A stretch of 64,000 nt of DNA from Caproiciproducens galactitolivorans (lineage in GTDB: Bacteria > Bacillota > Clostridia > Oscillospirales > Acutalibacteraceae). This document shows, in pieces, positions 37,167 to 46,010 of this stretch; position 1 is the stretch's first letter; the number at the start of each line of letters is the position of its first letter. The position numbers were made by a program, and so were the translations under genes. Location: positions 1-64,000 of the forward strand of contig NZ_JAPOHA010000002.1 of assembly GCF_026672255.1 (NCBI RefSeq), given 5' to 3'. A model generated the notes under the pieces. The model saw nothing but the letters and a program-made list of their open reading frames with translations. It did no database searches and was not told where the DNA came from.

Positions 37167-38294
37167 ATGCTTCAGTTTGAAGAAATGAAGCTCGCTTTAC
37201 AGGAGCTTGAGCCGGATCTTAAAGATTTGGCGGAAGCGCTTGGGCTTCTAAGTATGCGCGAAGAGATTGCAAAGCTGGACGAGAAGGCCGCCCAGCCCGG
37301 TTTTTGGGATGATATGGAAACCTCGCAGAAGGTTTTGCAGCGTTCGAGTATGCTGAAAAACAAAATCGCCGCGTATGAACGCCTGAAAAGCGCATACGGG
37401 GATACGATGGCGCTGATCGAGCTGGCGGATGAGGAAGGCGACCTTTCCCTGCTGCCGGAAGCGCAGGAGGAAATGAAAAAATTCCAATCGGATCTGGAGT
37501 CACAGCGCCTGTCCACGCTCCTTTCCGGTGAATATGACAGTAAGAACGCCATTTTAACCTTCCATGCCGGAGCGGGCGGGACCGAAGCACAGGATTGGGC
37601 GGAAATGCTTTACCGCATGTACTGCCGCTGGGGCGAGCGCCACGGCTACAAGGTTGAAACGCTGGATTTCCTCGACGGGGAAGAGGCCGGCCTGAAAAGC
37701 GCGAGCGTGCTGATCAGCGGCGAAAATGCTTACGGGTTTTTAAAAAGTGAAGTCGGCGTGCACCGGCTTGTCCGTGTTTCGCCGTTTGATGCGTCCGGCA
37801 GACGCCATACCTCCTTTGCTTCGCTGGAAGTCATGCCGGAAATTGACGACGACGTGGATGTCCAGATCAGCCCCGATGATATTAAAATGGATGTTTACCG
37901 CGCCAGCGGCGCGGGCGGGCAGAAGGTTAACAAAACGTCGTCTGCCGTCCGCCTGACGCATATCCCGACCGGCATCGTCGTGTCCTGCCAGGTGGAACGG
38001 AGCCAGTACCAGAACCGCGACGTTGCCATGCGGATGCTGAAATCCAAACTCATTGAAATCAAAGAGCGTGAAAATCTGGAGCGCATAGAGGACATTAAGG
38101 GCGTGCAAAAGGAAATCGCCTGGGGCTCCCAGATTCGTTCCTACGTTTTTATGCCGTATACGCTTGTAAAAGATCACCGTACGGGGTATGAATCCGGAAA
38201 TATCAATGCGGTGATGGACGGTGATCTGGACGGCTTTATCAATGCTTACTTGAAAGCGCAAAGCCTGAACGCACTCGGAGAAAATTTGGAATAA
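37167..38294 (+). CDS. prfB: Peptide chain release factor 2
   Basis: 375 residues. It releases peptides at UGA and UAA. The anticodon-like SPF is in VRVSPFDASGRRHTSFA, the catalytic GGQ is in ASGAGGQKVNKTSSAV, and the N-terminal helices include QPGFWDDME. Unlike most bacterial prfB genes there is no early in-frame UGA: the usual slip site is replaced by sense codons (GGG CTT CTA AGT), so no programmed +1 frameshift is needed. AAGGA before ATG 37167. Confidence 0.97.
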   Translation: MLQFEEMKLALQELEPDLKDLAEALGLLSMREEIAKLDEKAAQPGFWDDMETSQKVLQRSSMLKNKIAAYERLKSAYGDTMALIELADEEGDLSLLPEAQEEMKKFQSDLESQRLSTLLSGEYDSKNAILTFHAGAGGTEAQDWAEMLYRMYCRWGERHGYKVETLDFLDGEEAGLKSASVLISGENAYGFLKSEVGVHRLVRVSPFDASGRRHTSFASLEVMPEIDDDVDVQISPDDIKMDVYRASGAGGQKVNKTSSAVRLTHIPTGIVVSCQVERSQYQNRDVAMRMLKSKLIEIKERENLERIEDIKGVQKEIAWGSQIRSYVFMPYTLVKDHRTGYESGNINAVMDGDLDGFINAYLKAQSLNALGENLE

Positions 38295-38435
38295 TAAGGG
38301 AAATAAGAGAAAAAAGTTACAAATTTGGAATGAAAGGTTTCAAAAGATATACTTTATATCTTAGGGCAGGTAGAATATAATAGGGAATCGAACGAAAGAT
38401 ACTTTTCGTGCAGCAACAGAAAGGTTGTGGTTCCC

Positions 38436-39575
38436 TTGAAATCGCGTTTGCGAAAACCTATGATATCCTTTATTTGTGTCTTTGTGTGTGCGGCCTTTTT
38501 CCTTTTATCCTTGAGCGGTCACCAGCCGGAGCCCCGTCCCATCGCAAAAACTCCGCTGCAGCAGGCGCCCGCTGAATTTTTGCCCGAATCTTCATCCGCT
38601 TCCAATAAAATAGTGTACCCGTCCGATAAGAAAATTCCTCTTGCTTTTGAAAAACTGCAAAAGAAATACAATTTGGTTGCCATACCGACTTACGACGGTT
38701 CCTATCAGCTTACCCACCCAAAGGTGCTGTATTTTGCAAAAGGCTGGAACGGATATAAATACTGGATGTCCATGACTCCGTATCCATACGGAATTGATGA
38801 TTATGAAAATCCCTCCATTGTGGTTTCGAATGACGGGAAAACGTGGAACGCCCCCCAGGGGCTGAAAAATCCCGTTTCCGGTTTGCCCCCGGATGTGAAA
38901 ACAGGCGGACATTATTCGGACCCGCAGCTTGTTATGCGCGGGAACACCATGGAACTTTGGTACCGTTACAATCCGCAGAAGCACGGCAGCCGGTATCCTG
39001 ACAATGGAGTGAATATCTATTTCAGAAGACAGACCAGGGACGGTATCCACTGGTCCGCCGCGCAAAAGCTCCGGCAAAGCCGCAACGGCGACCTCAGTCT
39101 TTGCGTGCTTTATGAAAACGGGCTGTATCGCACCTGGTATGCGTCTTACGGCGGTGATTTGTGCTATACGGAAAGCCGTGACGCGTTAACCTGGTCGACC
39201 CCCGTTTGCTGCAAAGTACCCCTTCCGGCCGGGCTGCAAAGCTATCATCAGGATATCATTAAAAACGGCTCGGATTATTATCTGCTGCAAACGGCTGAAA
39301 AAGCGTCCAATTATACCTTTCAGCTTTTTCTCTTAAAATCGGAGGATGGCATTCATTTTACAATGATCCAGCCGATCGCTCCGAGCAAGGACGGCGCGCT
39401 TTGGAAAAACATTTCTTTTTATCGCAGCACCGTCTTTGTAAAGGATAACAAGATGAATTTTTATATTTCTCTGATTATTCCGAAAAGAAAATGGTATATC
39501 ACACGAATGGAGATGCCGATGCCGAAATCGCTGCCGGGCGAAAAGACATACGGTATGGATGAAATCCCAATATAA
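38436..39575 (+). CDS. Secreted beta-propeller protein, glycoside-hydrolase-43/32-like fold
   Basis: About 379 residues from TTG 38436; GTG 38427 is an alternative. A signal peptide or N-terminal anchor (SFICVFVCAAFFLLSLSG) is followed by a Pro/Ser-rich linker. Five repeats of Asp-box-like, Trp-rich strands come next (NPSIVVSNDGKTW, GHYSDPQLVMRGNTMELWYR, YFRRQTRDGIHW, YTESRDALTWS, KSEDGIHF). This is the propeller pattern of arabinanase/levansucrase clans. Catalytic acids cannot be assigned, so it may be a binding protein. Confidence 0.65.
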   Translation: MKSRLRKPMISFICVFVCAAFFLLSLSGHQPEPRPIAKTPLQQAPAEFLPESSSASNKIVYPSDKKIPLAFEKLQKKYNLVAIPTYDGSYQLTHPKVLYFAKGWNGYKYWMSMTPYPYGIDDYENPSIVVSNDGKTWNAPQGLKNPVSGLPPDVKTGGHYSDPQLVMRGNTMELWYRYNPQKHGSRYPDNGVNIYFRRQTRDGIHWSAAQKLRQSRNGDLSLCVLYENGLYRTWYASYGGDLCYTESRDALTWSTPVCCKVPLPAGLQSYHQDIIKNGSDYYLLQTAEKASNYTFQLFLLKSEDGIHFTMIQPIAPSKDGALWKNISFYRSTVFVKDNKMNFYISLIIPKRKWYITRMEMPMPKSLPGEKTYGMDEIPI

Positions 39576-39590
39576 AACGAATGATACAGA

Positions 39591-39616
39591 AAAAGGGCCG
39601 CAATTGCGGCCCTTTT
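39591..39616. terminator. Bidirectional terminator
   Basis: Perfect 13-bp palindromic stem AAAAGGGCCGCAA / TTGCGGCCCTTTT between convergent genes. Confidence 0.9.
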
Positions 39617-39632
39617 GTTATCGCTGGAATTA

Positions 39633-39932
39633 TTATGAATGTGACTCTGTCTGATCAGGAGCAATGTGGTGGCGGGGGTTTTCGGAAACTAATTTCGCCC
39701 CCTGAAACAAAGCGTTGAGCATATCGGTTTCATACTGGACGGAAAGCGTATCCAATTTACTGTAAACGGTTCCTTCGGCAGTTACAACATATTTGGGAGG
39801 AAGCCGGTTTAAAGCATAGGAAGCAATGTCCATTCGGCACCTTTCACATTTGCAGCAGTCTAACGCGTCGATTACCTCATCCAGTTTTAATTGTACCAGG
39901 GATTCCATCAGGTTCGTCAGTTTAACCTCCAT
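39633..39932 (-). CDS. comFB: ComFB-family protein
   Basis: 99 residues. The family signature is clear: LKLDEVIDALDCCKCERCRMD, quoted in part, then ALNRLPPKYVVTAEGTVYSKLD. The CxxC pairs probably bind zinc. Members are late-competence proteins in Bacillus; recent work on cyanobacterial ComFB describes cyclic dinucleotide binding. An isolated gene here, near HD-GYP genes that would degrade cyclic-di-GMP. GGAGT before ATG 39932. Confidence 0.85.
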   Translation of the reverse strand: MEVKLTNLMESLVQLKLDEVIDALDCCKCERCRMDIASYALNRLPPKYVVTAEGTVYSKLDTLSVQYETDMLNALFQGAKLVSENPRHHIAPDQTESHS

Positions 39933-40041
39933 GCATATTACTCCTTCCGGTCACATTAACCTTACCAATTATTAATACTACCATAATTCATAAATTTTGT
40001 AAATGCTTTATTCGAAAGCTCATCATGAGGGACGAACTCTT

Positions 40042-40542
40042 TTAGCTGTCCGGAATATATTTACGGAATCCTGAAATATGTAAAAAGCGGATGCTGCTGT
40101 AAAAATAACTGCTTAAAGGCCGCATGTAAGCGTCATAAGTATGTGCCGCTACGAAGACATCCTCATTGGTAATACCGACAATGACAGGGGAATGGTAAAA
40201 ATGCCCCTCTTCGTCGCCCAGCTGAAGAATATCGCCGACCTCCAGCCCGCTGATATCCGTCGTTTCCGCGTACGGGCCGGTTCCTTTATTGGTGGTTAGA
40301 AAATTATATAAATATTGTACGCCGCTCCAGGAAGGAGTCCGGTCGCTGCTGCTTTTATAATACCAGCCGAAGATGGGGGTATAATTCATCACTCTGCATC
40401 CGGCGTAAATACACTGTGAAGCGAAATTTGTACAGTCACCGCCCATCTTGTCAAAATTTATAAAAGCCGGATTCCGCTGAAAAGCCCATACTCTTGCATA
40501 TTCCAGTACGCTTTCCCGGTCATACGGAAGTTCAGCCAGCAT
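40042..40542 (-). CDS. Putative amidase-domain protein (Amidase_6)
   Basis: 166 residues from ATG 40542 (GTG 40548 also possible; GGGGG lies upstream). The longer open frame upstream is the shadow of the neighbouring membrane gene. YDRESVLEYARVWAFQRNPAF, then GGDCTNFASQCIYAG with the probable catalytic Cys, and a His in EEGHFYHSPVIVG and AHTYD are typical of Amidase_6 domains found in Firmicutes. No signal peptide is seen. It may cleave peptide or amide bonds in cell-wall or lantibiotic-like substrates. Confidence 0.82.
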   Translation of the reverse strand: MLAELPYDRESVLEYARVWAFQRNPAFINFDKMGGDCTNFASQCIYAGCRVMNYTPIFGWYYKSSSDRTPSWSGVQYLYNFLTTNKGTGPYAETTDISGLEVGDILQLGDEEGHFYHSPVIVGITNEDVFVAAHTYDAYMRPLSSYFYSSIRFLHISGFRKYIPDS

Positions 40543-40631
40543 TTTCACGCCCCCTGCATTCTGCTTCTTAGTACGATAGTATGAGAAAAAAACGGGGGCA
40601 ATACCTTTATTTAAAAATTTTTTTAATACGC

Positions 40632-41024
40632 CTAATTTCTTCTTCGCTGAGATCGGACTTTGAACAGATAGCGGATCAATTGCACGGCCGCCCCGGCGCA
40701 TAACCCAATCGTCATCCATGTAAACAGGGTGATCAGTCCCACCAGATCTTCCCAGCCGCTTGCGCTGCCCAGAAAAACCAATGCCATTTCGAAAAATCCG
40801 ACGGCCAGTCCCGCAAGAAATACCCAAAGCACAATCCGCAGGTTCAGCAGGTACAGGGTGGAGCTGACCACCCCAAAAACCAGGGACAAAACGAGGTAGG
40901 CGATCATATTTTGCAGGGTGATGGAGCTGCCGAGTACGTAGCCTACTTCAAAAAAGAAAAGAGAAAAACTGACGGCTGTCACTGCAATCCAGATAACCCA
41001 GAAATAAATATTCCGGTTTTTCAT
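40632..41024 (-). CDS. Small four-helix membrane protein, unknown
   Basis: 130 residues, four hydrophobic segments (about 7-29, 37-60, 63-84, 93-118) and a very basic C-terminus ending in RSQRRR. GAGGGC before ATG 41024. It lies 90 nt upstream of the amidase gene on the same strand, so they may be co-transcribed. No family recognised with confidence. Confidence 0.7.
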   Translation of the reverse strand: MKNRNIYFWVIWIAVTAVSFSLFFFEVGYVLGSSITLQNMIAYLVLSLVFGVVSSTLYLLNLRIVLWVFLAGLAVGFFEMALVFLGSASGWEDLVGLITLFTWMTIGLCAGAAVQLIRYLFKVRSQRRRN

Positions 41025-41092
41025 AGAGAATACGCCCTCTTTTTGAATCGATATGGAATATTATGCCCTTCTGCGTAGGAACTTAGACAAAA

Positions 41093-41116
41093 AAGAGCGC
41101 AGCCAAAAGCTACGCC
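41093..41116 (-). terminator. Terminator overlapping the stop of the 58-residue gene
   Basis: On the minus strand GCGTAGC / GCTGCGC (one G-T pair) with a short loop, followed by a run of T's. Confidence 0.6.
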
Positions 41117-41286
41117 CCTTGGTAGGAGTCATCCTGCATAAAGGTATCGGCAAAAAGGCGAAGTGCGTCTGCGGTGGATATTTCCGCCGCTCTTTTATTG
41201 ACGGCTTCTCTTGCATACTGGGGAAGCGATTCGTAATACGCCCTTGCGTTTGCATCCGATTGCAGAAGATCTTTTAAATCCGCCAT
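41110..41286 (-). CDS. Small conserved-looking protein, 58 residues
   Basis: ATG 41286 with GAGGTGATC 3-8 nt upstream, a strong match to the 16S tail. The protein begins MADLKDLLQSDANARAYY and continues ESLPQYAREAVNKRAAEIS. It is acidic, helical, with the SLP..AREAV..R pattern seen in small Firmicutes proteins of unknown function. Own terminator. Confidence 0.75.
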   Translation of the reverse strand: MADLKDLLQSDANARAYYESLPQYAREAVNKRAAEISTADALRLFADTFMQDDSYQGA

Positions 41287-41420
41287 TTGATCACCTCTTT
41301 TATAGTTTTCACGATTCCGATTTTCTTAGACAGGGAATTTTTCCCTCTCTATTTTTCATTTATTGATTTTTTTCCCAAAAAATGCTATAATTTTATGACC
41401 AATTTACATGGAGATACGAT

Positions 41421-42617
41421 ATGGATTTTAATATCAATCAGCTTTTGAATTCACTGTCTTACACGTTGGATTTTGTAGAAAAGGACTTAATCCAAAACGT
41501 TACAAATCACGGCAGGCGTGTTGCCTATATTGCGGCCCGAATAGGCAGAAAAATAAATATGGCGGATACCGATCTTTTCGACTTAATCTCTTATTCGCTT
41601 CTGCACGATAATGGTGTAACAAAGTCACTGGTTCAGTCGCAGGAATCAGGGAATTACATAAAGGCGGAATTAAATCGGCTTCACTGTGTGGAAGGGGAGA
41701 GAAATATTGCTTATTTCCCCTTTTTTCATAATATTCCGAATGTCATTCTTTACCATCATGAGCATTATGACGGCAGCGGCTTTTTTGGCGTTTCCGGGCA
41801 AGATATCCCCGCGTTTTCGCGTATCATCGCTTTAGCCGATTTCATTGCCATTGCTTTTTCCGAAGGAGAAAGCGCGGAAGAAATTCTTTTGTCCGTAAAA
41901 GATTCAACCTATTTCGATCTGGAATATTGCAAGGTATTTTATGCGCTGAGCCGCAATGTTGAATTTTGGCTGAACATGAATGATAATTTCGTTTTCGGCG
42001 CGTTGAATTCGATCATGCCAAGCGTTCAAAGGGAGTTTTCTTATAAGGATATGCGCATGGTATCCCGTATTTTCAGTAATATCATTGACGCGAAATCCCC
42101 TTTTACCGGCTCTCATTCCCGGGGAATCAGTAAAAAGACCGGTATCCTTTGCCAGTATTATGGTTTTGATGAAGAAATTTACTGGAAAATGCGTATCGCG
42201 GCGGATTTGCATGATCTCGGAAAGCTAATGGTTCCCAATGATATCTTGGACAAGCCGGGTACGTTGGGCCGGGAAGAAATCATGGTTATTCGATCCCATC
42301 CGTTTTATACCCGTAAAACGCTGGAGGGGATGGCCGGATTCGAAGAAATCGCCGAGTGGGCCTCCAACCATCATGAAAAGCTCGACGGCCACGGCTATCC
42401 GTTTGGCCTGGACGGAAGCCGGCTGGATTTCAACTCCCGCCTTTTAGGCTGCGTGGATATTTATCAGGCGTTAACGGAAAACAGGCCGTACCGTAAGGCC
42501 ATGTCCCATGAAAAGGCGATTACTTTAATGCGTACCATGGTAAAGAATAACCTGATTGACGGGTCGATTGTGGAAGATATCAATTCCGTATTTCACGCTC
42601 TGCCGGTCAATGTGTGA
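41421..42617 (+). CDS. Tandem HD/HD-GYP domain phosphohydrolase
   Basis: 398 residues with two HD-type domains. The first (about 20-160) has SLLHDNG and YHHEHYDGSGFFG. The second (about 215-390) has the full HD-GYP set: GSHSRGIS, DLHDLGKL and NHHEKLDGHGYPFGL. The second is predicted to hydrolyse cyclic-di-GMP. In the first the Lys after HD is replaced (HDNG) and GYP reads GFF, so it may be sensory or inactive. No receiver or membrane segment, so it is cytoplasmic. Confidence 0.88.
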   Translation: MDFNINQLLNSLSYTLDFVEKDLIQNVTNHGRRVAYIAARIGRKINMADTDLFDLISYSLLHDNGVTKSLVQSQESGNYIKAELNRLHCVEGERNIAYFPFFHNIPNVILYHHEHYDGSGFFGVSGQDIPAFSRIIALADFIAIAFSEGESAEEILLSVKDSTYFDLEYCKVFYALSRNVEFWLNMNDNFVFGALNSIMPSVQREFSYKDMRMVSRIFSNIIDAKSPFTGSHSRGISKKTGILCQYYGFDEEIYWKMRIAADLHDLGKLMVPNDILDKPGTLGREEIMVIRSHPFYTRKTLEGMAGFEEIAEWASNHHEKLDGHGYPFGLDGSRLDFNSRLLGCVDIYQALTENRPYRKAMSHEKAITLMRTMVKNNLIDGSIVEDINSVFHALPVNV

Positions 42618-42626
42618 GAATATAAA

Positions 42627-42655
42627 AAAGGCTCAAGCGAAAAGCTTGAGCCTTT
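42627..42655. terminator. Bidirectional terminator
   Basis: AAAGGCTCAAGC / GCTTGAGCCTTT stem with a 5-nt A-rich loop, between convergent genes. Confidence 0.9.
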
Positions 42656-42662
42656 GGTTCTC

Positions 42663-42818
42663 TTATGAATCCAAATTTTCAATTTGATCCTGGAGTTCGT
42701 CCATGAAAACTTCAATTTGATCCATGCGTTTCTGGTCCTTGTGACGTTCAGCCTTCTGGTAACATACTTTGTATACCATTAATTTACTCTGAAGCATTGC
42801 TTTTTGTTTTGCATTCAT
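42663..42818 (-). CDS. Small hypothetical protein, 51 residues
   Basis: ATG 42818 preceded by AAAGGAGG about 10 nt upstream. MNAKQKAMLQSKLMVYKV, then a charged coiled-coil-like tail (RMDQIEVFMDELQDQIENLDS is not quoted whole elsewhere). Very charged, helical. It does not carry the SxxLD motif of Spo0E phosphatases. Strong ribosome site and shared terminator support a real gene. Confidence 0.72.
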   Translation of the reverse strand: MNAKQKAMLQSKLMVYKVCYQKAERHKDQKRMDQIEVFMDELQDQIENLDS

Positions 42819-42908
42819 TCGTTAGAACGCCTCCTTTATTATTTATTATAACTATTATAACATAAAGTTATAAATGCTTAGTGTGACGCGGGAATTAGTG
42901 AATATTGT

Positions 42909-42936
42909 AAAAAAGTACGCCCGAAAAGGCGTACTT
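42909..42936 (-). terminator. Terminator of the zinc-ribbon gene
   Basis: AAGTACGCC / GGCGTACTT stem (9 bp); the minus-strand product ends in TTTTTT. Confidence 0.85.
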
Positions 42937-42955
42937 CGTTTAACGCATTCTTTAG

Positions 42956-43228
42956 TTATCTTTGCTTGGAAAAGCATTCACTACAGTAAACAGGGCGGTC
43001 ATCCCTTGGCTGGAAAGGTACTTTGCAGGGCTTTCCACAGGAAGCGCAGACAGCGTCATACATTTCACGCTGGGGCCTGCCGGCATTTTTGCGGGCATTA
43101 CGGCATTCTTTACAACGCGTGGGCTCGTTTGTAAATCCTTTTTCAGCGAAGAAGTCCTGTTCGCTTGCAGTAAATACAAATTCACGTCCACAGTCTCTGC
43201 ATGTCAGGGTCTTGTCTTTGTTAAACAA
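42956..43228 (-). CDS. Double zinc-ribbon protein
   Basis: 90 residues with two Cys4 sites. The first is CRDCGREF with CKECRNARK, the second CASCGKPCKVPF with YCSECF. Family of small zinc-ribbon proteins often annotated as cold-shock-linked or zf-trcl in Firmicutes and other bacteria; nucleic-acid or protein binding assumed. Start ATG 43228; leader with a strong promoter. Confidence 0.82.
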   Translation of the reverse strand: MFNKDKTLTCRDCGREFVFTASEQDFFAEKGFTNEPTRCKECRNARKNAGRPQREMYDAVCASCGKPCKVPFQPRDDRPVYCSECFSKQR

Positions 43229-43284
43229 TTGATGTACCTCGTTTTTTAAATATATACCTGACTGTATAGTTAGGCACTTTTATC

Positions 43285-43313
43285 ATTATATATGAAATTC
43301 TATTGTTTGTCAA
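43285..43313 (-). promoter_or_regulatory. Consensus promoter of the zinc-ribbon gene
   Basis: On the minus strand TTGACA (43313-43308), 17-nt spacer, TATAAT (43290-43285): a perfect sigma-A consensus. Confidence 0.9.
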
Positions 43314-43398
43314 ATTTTCCTTGCCTGACAAAACCGATTTCCATCTGAATCTTCTGTTTCGACTAAAAGCTTCTTTAAAATAATTACAGTTTTGTTCA

Positions 43399-43427
43399 TT
43401 GTTTTCCAAATCGACTTATTTTATAAT
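43399..43427 (+). promoter_or_regulatory. Promoter of the MacB-like export operon
   Basis: TTGTTT (43399-43404), 17-nt spacer, TATAAT (43422-43427), 47 nt before the ABC ATPase start. Confidence 0.65.
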
Positions 43428-43473
43428 ATGAATTATTGGTTAACAAATATTTCCTATTTGTATCGGAGGACAA

Positions 43474-44202
43474 ATGAGCCTGATTTGTTTAAAAGATATT
43501 CGCAAGGTGTATCATGTGGACAAAGAAAAAATAGTTGCCCTTGGGCGAATCAGCTTCAGCATTGAACAGGGGGAAATATGCTGTGTTCTGGGAACGTCCG
43601 GCTCCGGAAAATCAACGCTTTTAAATATCATGGCCGGACTCGAAAAGCCGTCAAAAGGGAGCATCACCATCGACGGGATGAACGTAACCGATTATTCTGA
43701 AAAGCAGTGGGCGCTGTTTCGCCAGAAATATATCGGCTTTGTGTTCCAGTCCTACAACCTTTTGCCGACTCTGACGGCGGTTGAGAACGTGGCGGTCCCG
43801 CTGATGTTTAAGGGGATTAAAAAGAAAGAACGCACGAAAAGCGCGGTTCACATGCTGAAAATGGTCCGCTTGGGAAACCGCCTGATGCATAAACCAACGC
43901 AGATGAGCGGAGGACAGCAGCAGCGCGTAGGGATTGCGCGGGCTTTTGTTGCCCGGCCGCGGATTGTTTTTGCCGACGAGCCGACGGGCAATCTGGACAG
44001 CAAGACAAGCAGGGAGGTCATGGAGCTGATGGTTGCAATGGCGAAAAAATACAAGGAAACGCTCATCATTGTTACCCACGACACGGAAATTGCGAAATAT
44101 GCCGACCGTATTATTACCATTCACGACGGCAGCGTTCAGAATGACGAGAGAAATGAATCCATTCTGAAAAGTCCGGAAAACTTGGAGGAAAAGATTGTAT
44201 GA
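43474..44202 (+). CDS. ABC transporter ATP-binding protein, LolD/MacB type
   Basis: 242 residues. Walker [11 protein letters not shown]-loop [22 protein letters not shown], signature [14 protein letters not shown], Walker [14 protein letters not shown] and the H-loop VTHD are all intact. The motif set is that of the MacB/LolD/FtsE class, which works with mechanotransmission permeases. GGAGG before ATG 43474; overlaps the next gene by 4 nt. Confidence 0.95.
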   Translation: MSLICLKDIRKVYHVDKEKIVALGRISFSIEQGEICCVLGTSGSGKSTLLNIMAGLEKPSKGSITIDGMNVTDYSEKQWALFRQKYIGFVFQSYNLLPTLTAVENVAVPLMFKGIKKKERTKSAVHMLKMVRLGNRLMHKPTQMSGGQQQRVGIARAFVARPRIVFADEPTGNLDSKTSREVMELMVAMAKKYKETLIIVTHDTEIAKYADRIITIHDGSVQNDERNESILKSPENLEEKIV

Positions 44203-45998
44203 AATTGAAAAAAAGACGTTTGCTGTCCCTCTTCCTGACCCTTCTGATGGTTGCCGCATTTTGCATGGGGTATCCGCCTGCGAAAGCGTCAAATACTGCG
44301 GACCCGGAAATCTACAGCGATAAACAAACGGTTTTAAAGGGCAGTCCGTTTCAGGCGGTGTTTTATTTTAAACATAATTATTACAGCAGCAGCTATAATA
44401 TCGTCATTGACGTCAGCAATACAAACGGGGCGATTTCTTTAGGGAAAAAGACTTTTTCCTCAAAAAACGATGAAATTGACAAAGAGAACGGTGAATTGAA
44501 TACCGATTCAAGTAAAAGCTCGGATGATGACGACAGCTATTATAAATATGACTACAAACTGGTTATCCCCGAAAAATACATGAAACGTGTCGGGGACGGA
44601 GCGGGCACCTTAAAATTTACAATCCGCTATTACGACAGCAATGGCACAAAGCTGGGTACATATTTGGTACAGAAGACAATTTTTGATCCGACAGGGGCAA
44701 ATTCAACCGAGCAAAACGGCCGCCTTCAGTTGCAGTCCTACCGTATGGATCATTCACCCGTAAAAGAGGGCGAAAAATTCAACCTCATTTTTACGGTTAA
44801 GAATAACGGGCCTACCGCCTGCAACAACGTGATGGCGGTTCTGGACCCGTCTACTGCCGAGGGAATCAGCATCCAGGGGGTTTCCGATACCCAGTACATA
44901 GACTCCGTCGCACCGGGGCAGTCCGCAACCATTACCTATCCGATGACCTGCCTGCCCAAAATAGTTACGGGGAATTATACGGTCAGTCTGATTCTTTCTG
45001 CGGATGAACTCAGCAAATCGCTGACTTCCAAGATTTTTATTCCCGTGGTCGGAACAAAAGCCGACAAGGATGCCGTAAGCAATAACAACGAAAGCAAGCC
45101 GCTGATTATTATTGAAAGCTACGATTACGGCGGAAAGCCGGTAATGGGCGGAAAAGAATTCAATCTGGTTATGCATTTAAAAAATACGAGTCCTTCCGCG
45201 CAGATCGAAAACCTGAAAATTACGGTTTCCTCCGTTGCGGGAACGGATGATAAATCCGTGGCCGGCGCGTTTACGCCTGCAAAATCCTCGAATACCTTTT
45301 TCATTCCCAAGGTTGCGCCCAATTCTTCTCTTTCGGAACAGATCGCGCTGATTCCGAAAGCCGACGCCACGCCGAATTCCTACGGCGTTACAGTTGCCTT
45401 TACCTACGAAGCCGTACTGGACGGCAAACGGGAGGCAATTGAAGCAAATGAGATTATTTCCATCCCGCTTACACAATCCGATCGTTTTGAAGCGAATGAA
45501 GCCGAGCTGCAGGGGCCGATTTCCATGGGCGACGGCGGTCAGCTGAATATCAATTATGTGAATAAAGGGAAAAGCAAGATCTTCAATCTTTCGGTGAAGC
45601 TGGAAGGAAACTTTACAACGGAATCGGCAAACACCTATATCGGAAATGTGGAATCCGGCTCGGGGGATACCTTTCAGGCAACTTTGAATCCGAAAGAAGA
45701 GGGAACGCTGAGCGGCAAAGCGACCTTCAGTTATGAGGACGCCAACGGAAACGTGAAGAGTCTTATTAAGGCTTTTTCCTGTCAGGTAATCGCCCAGCAG
45801 GACAACGGGGAAGGGATGGACTCCGAACCCGGCCCTGTGCCAAATGCTTCGAAAACGCCGCCCCTGTGGATGATCCTCCTGGGAGCGGGCGGTGCGGTCG
45901 TTGTCGCCATTGTTGTGTTTGTGATGATCCATAAAAAGAGGAAGGCAAAGAAGCAGAAGCTGCTGGAAGAAAACGATGACTATGACGAAGTGTCGTAA
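44199..45998 (+). CDS. Extracellular CARDB-like multidomain protein with C-terminal anchor
   Basis: 599 residues. Signal peptide (LLSLFLTLLMVAAFCMGYPPAKAS), then an about 110-residue beta domain, and three or so Ig-like/CARDB-type repeats (EGEKFNLIFTVKNNGPTACNNV; GGKEFNLVMHLKNTSPSAQIEN; GGQLNINYVNKGKSKIFNLSV). A C-terminal membrane helix (MILLGAGGAVVVAIVVFVMI) and a basic/acidic cytoplasmic tail follow. Such COG1361-type surface proteins partner with MacB-like permeases in Firmicutes, possibly replacing the adaptor of Gram-negative systems. Substrate unknown. Confidence 0.82.
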   Translation: MKLKKRRLLSLFLTLLMVAAFCMGYPPAKASNTADPEIYSDKQTVLKGSPFQAVFYFKHNYYSSSYNIVIDVSNTNGAISLGKKTFSSKNDEIDKENGELNTDSSKSSDDDDSYYKYDYKLVIPEKYMKRVGDGAGTLKFTIRYYDSNGTKLGTYLVQKTIFDPTGANSTEQNGRLQLQSYRMDHSPVKEGEKFNLIFTVKNNGPTACNNVMAVLDPSTAEGISIQGVSDTQYIDSVAPGQSATITYPMTCLPKIVTGNYTVSLILSADELSKSLTSKIFIPVVGTKADKDAVSNNNESKPLIIIESYDYGGKPVMGGKEFNLVMHLKNTSPSAQIENLKITVSSVAGTDDKSVAGAFTPAKSSNTFFIPKVAPNSSLSEQIALIPKADATPNSYGVTVAFTYEAVLDGKREAIEANEIISIPLTQSDRFEANEAELQGPISMGDGGQLNINYVNKGKSKIFNLSVKLEGNFTTESANTYIGNVESGSGDTFQATLNPKEEGTLSGKATFSYEDANGNVKSLIKAFSCQVIAQQDNGEGMDSEPGPVPNASKTPPLWMILLGAGGAVVVAIVVFVMIHKKRKAKKQKLLEENDDYDEVS

Positions 45999-46010
45999 GG
46001 TGATGAAATA

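Noticed and set aside
40543-40827. Long amidase N-terminus
   Set aside because: It overlaps the membrane protein gene in another frame and is Gly/Arg-rich shadow sequence.
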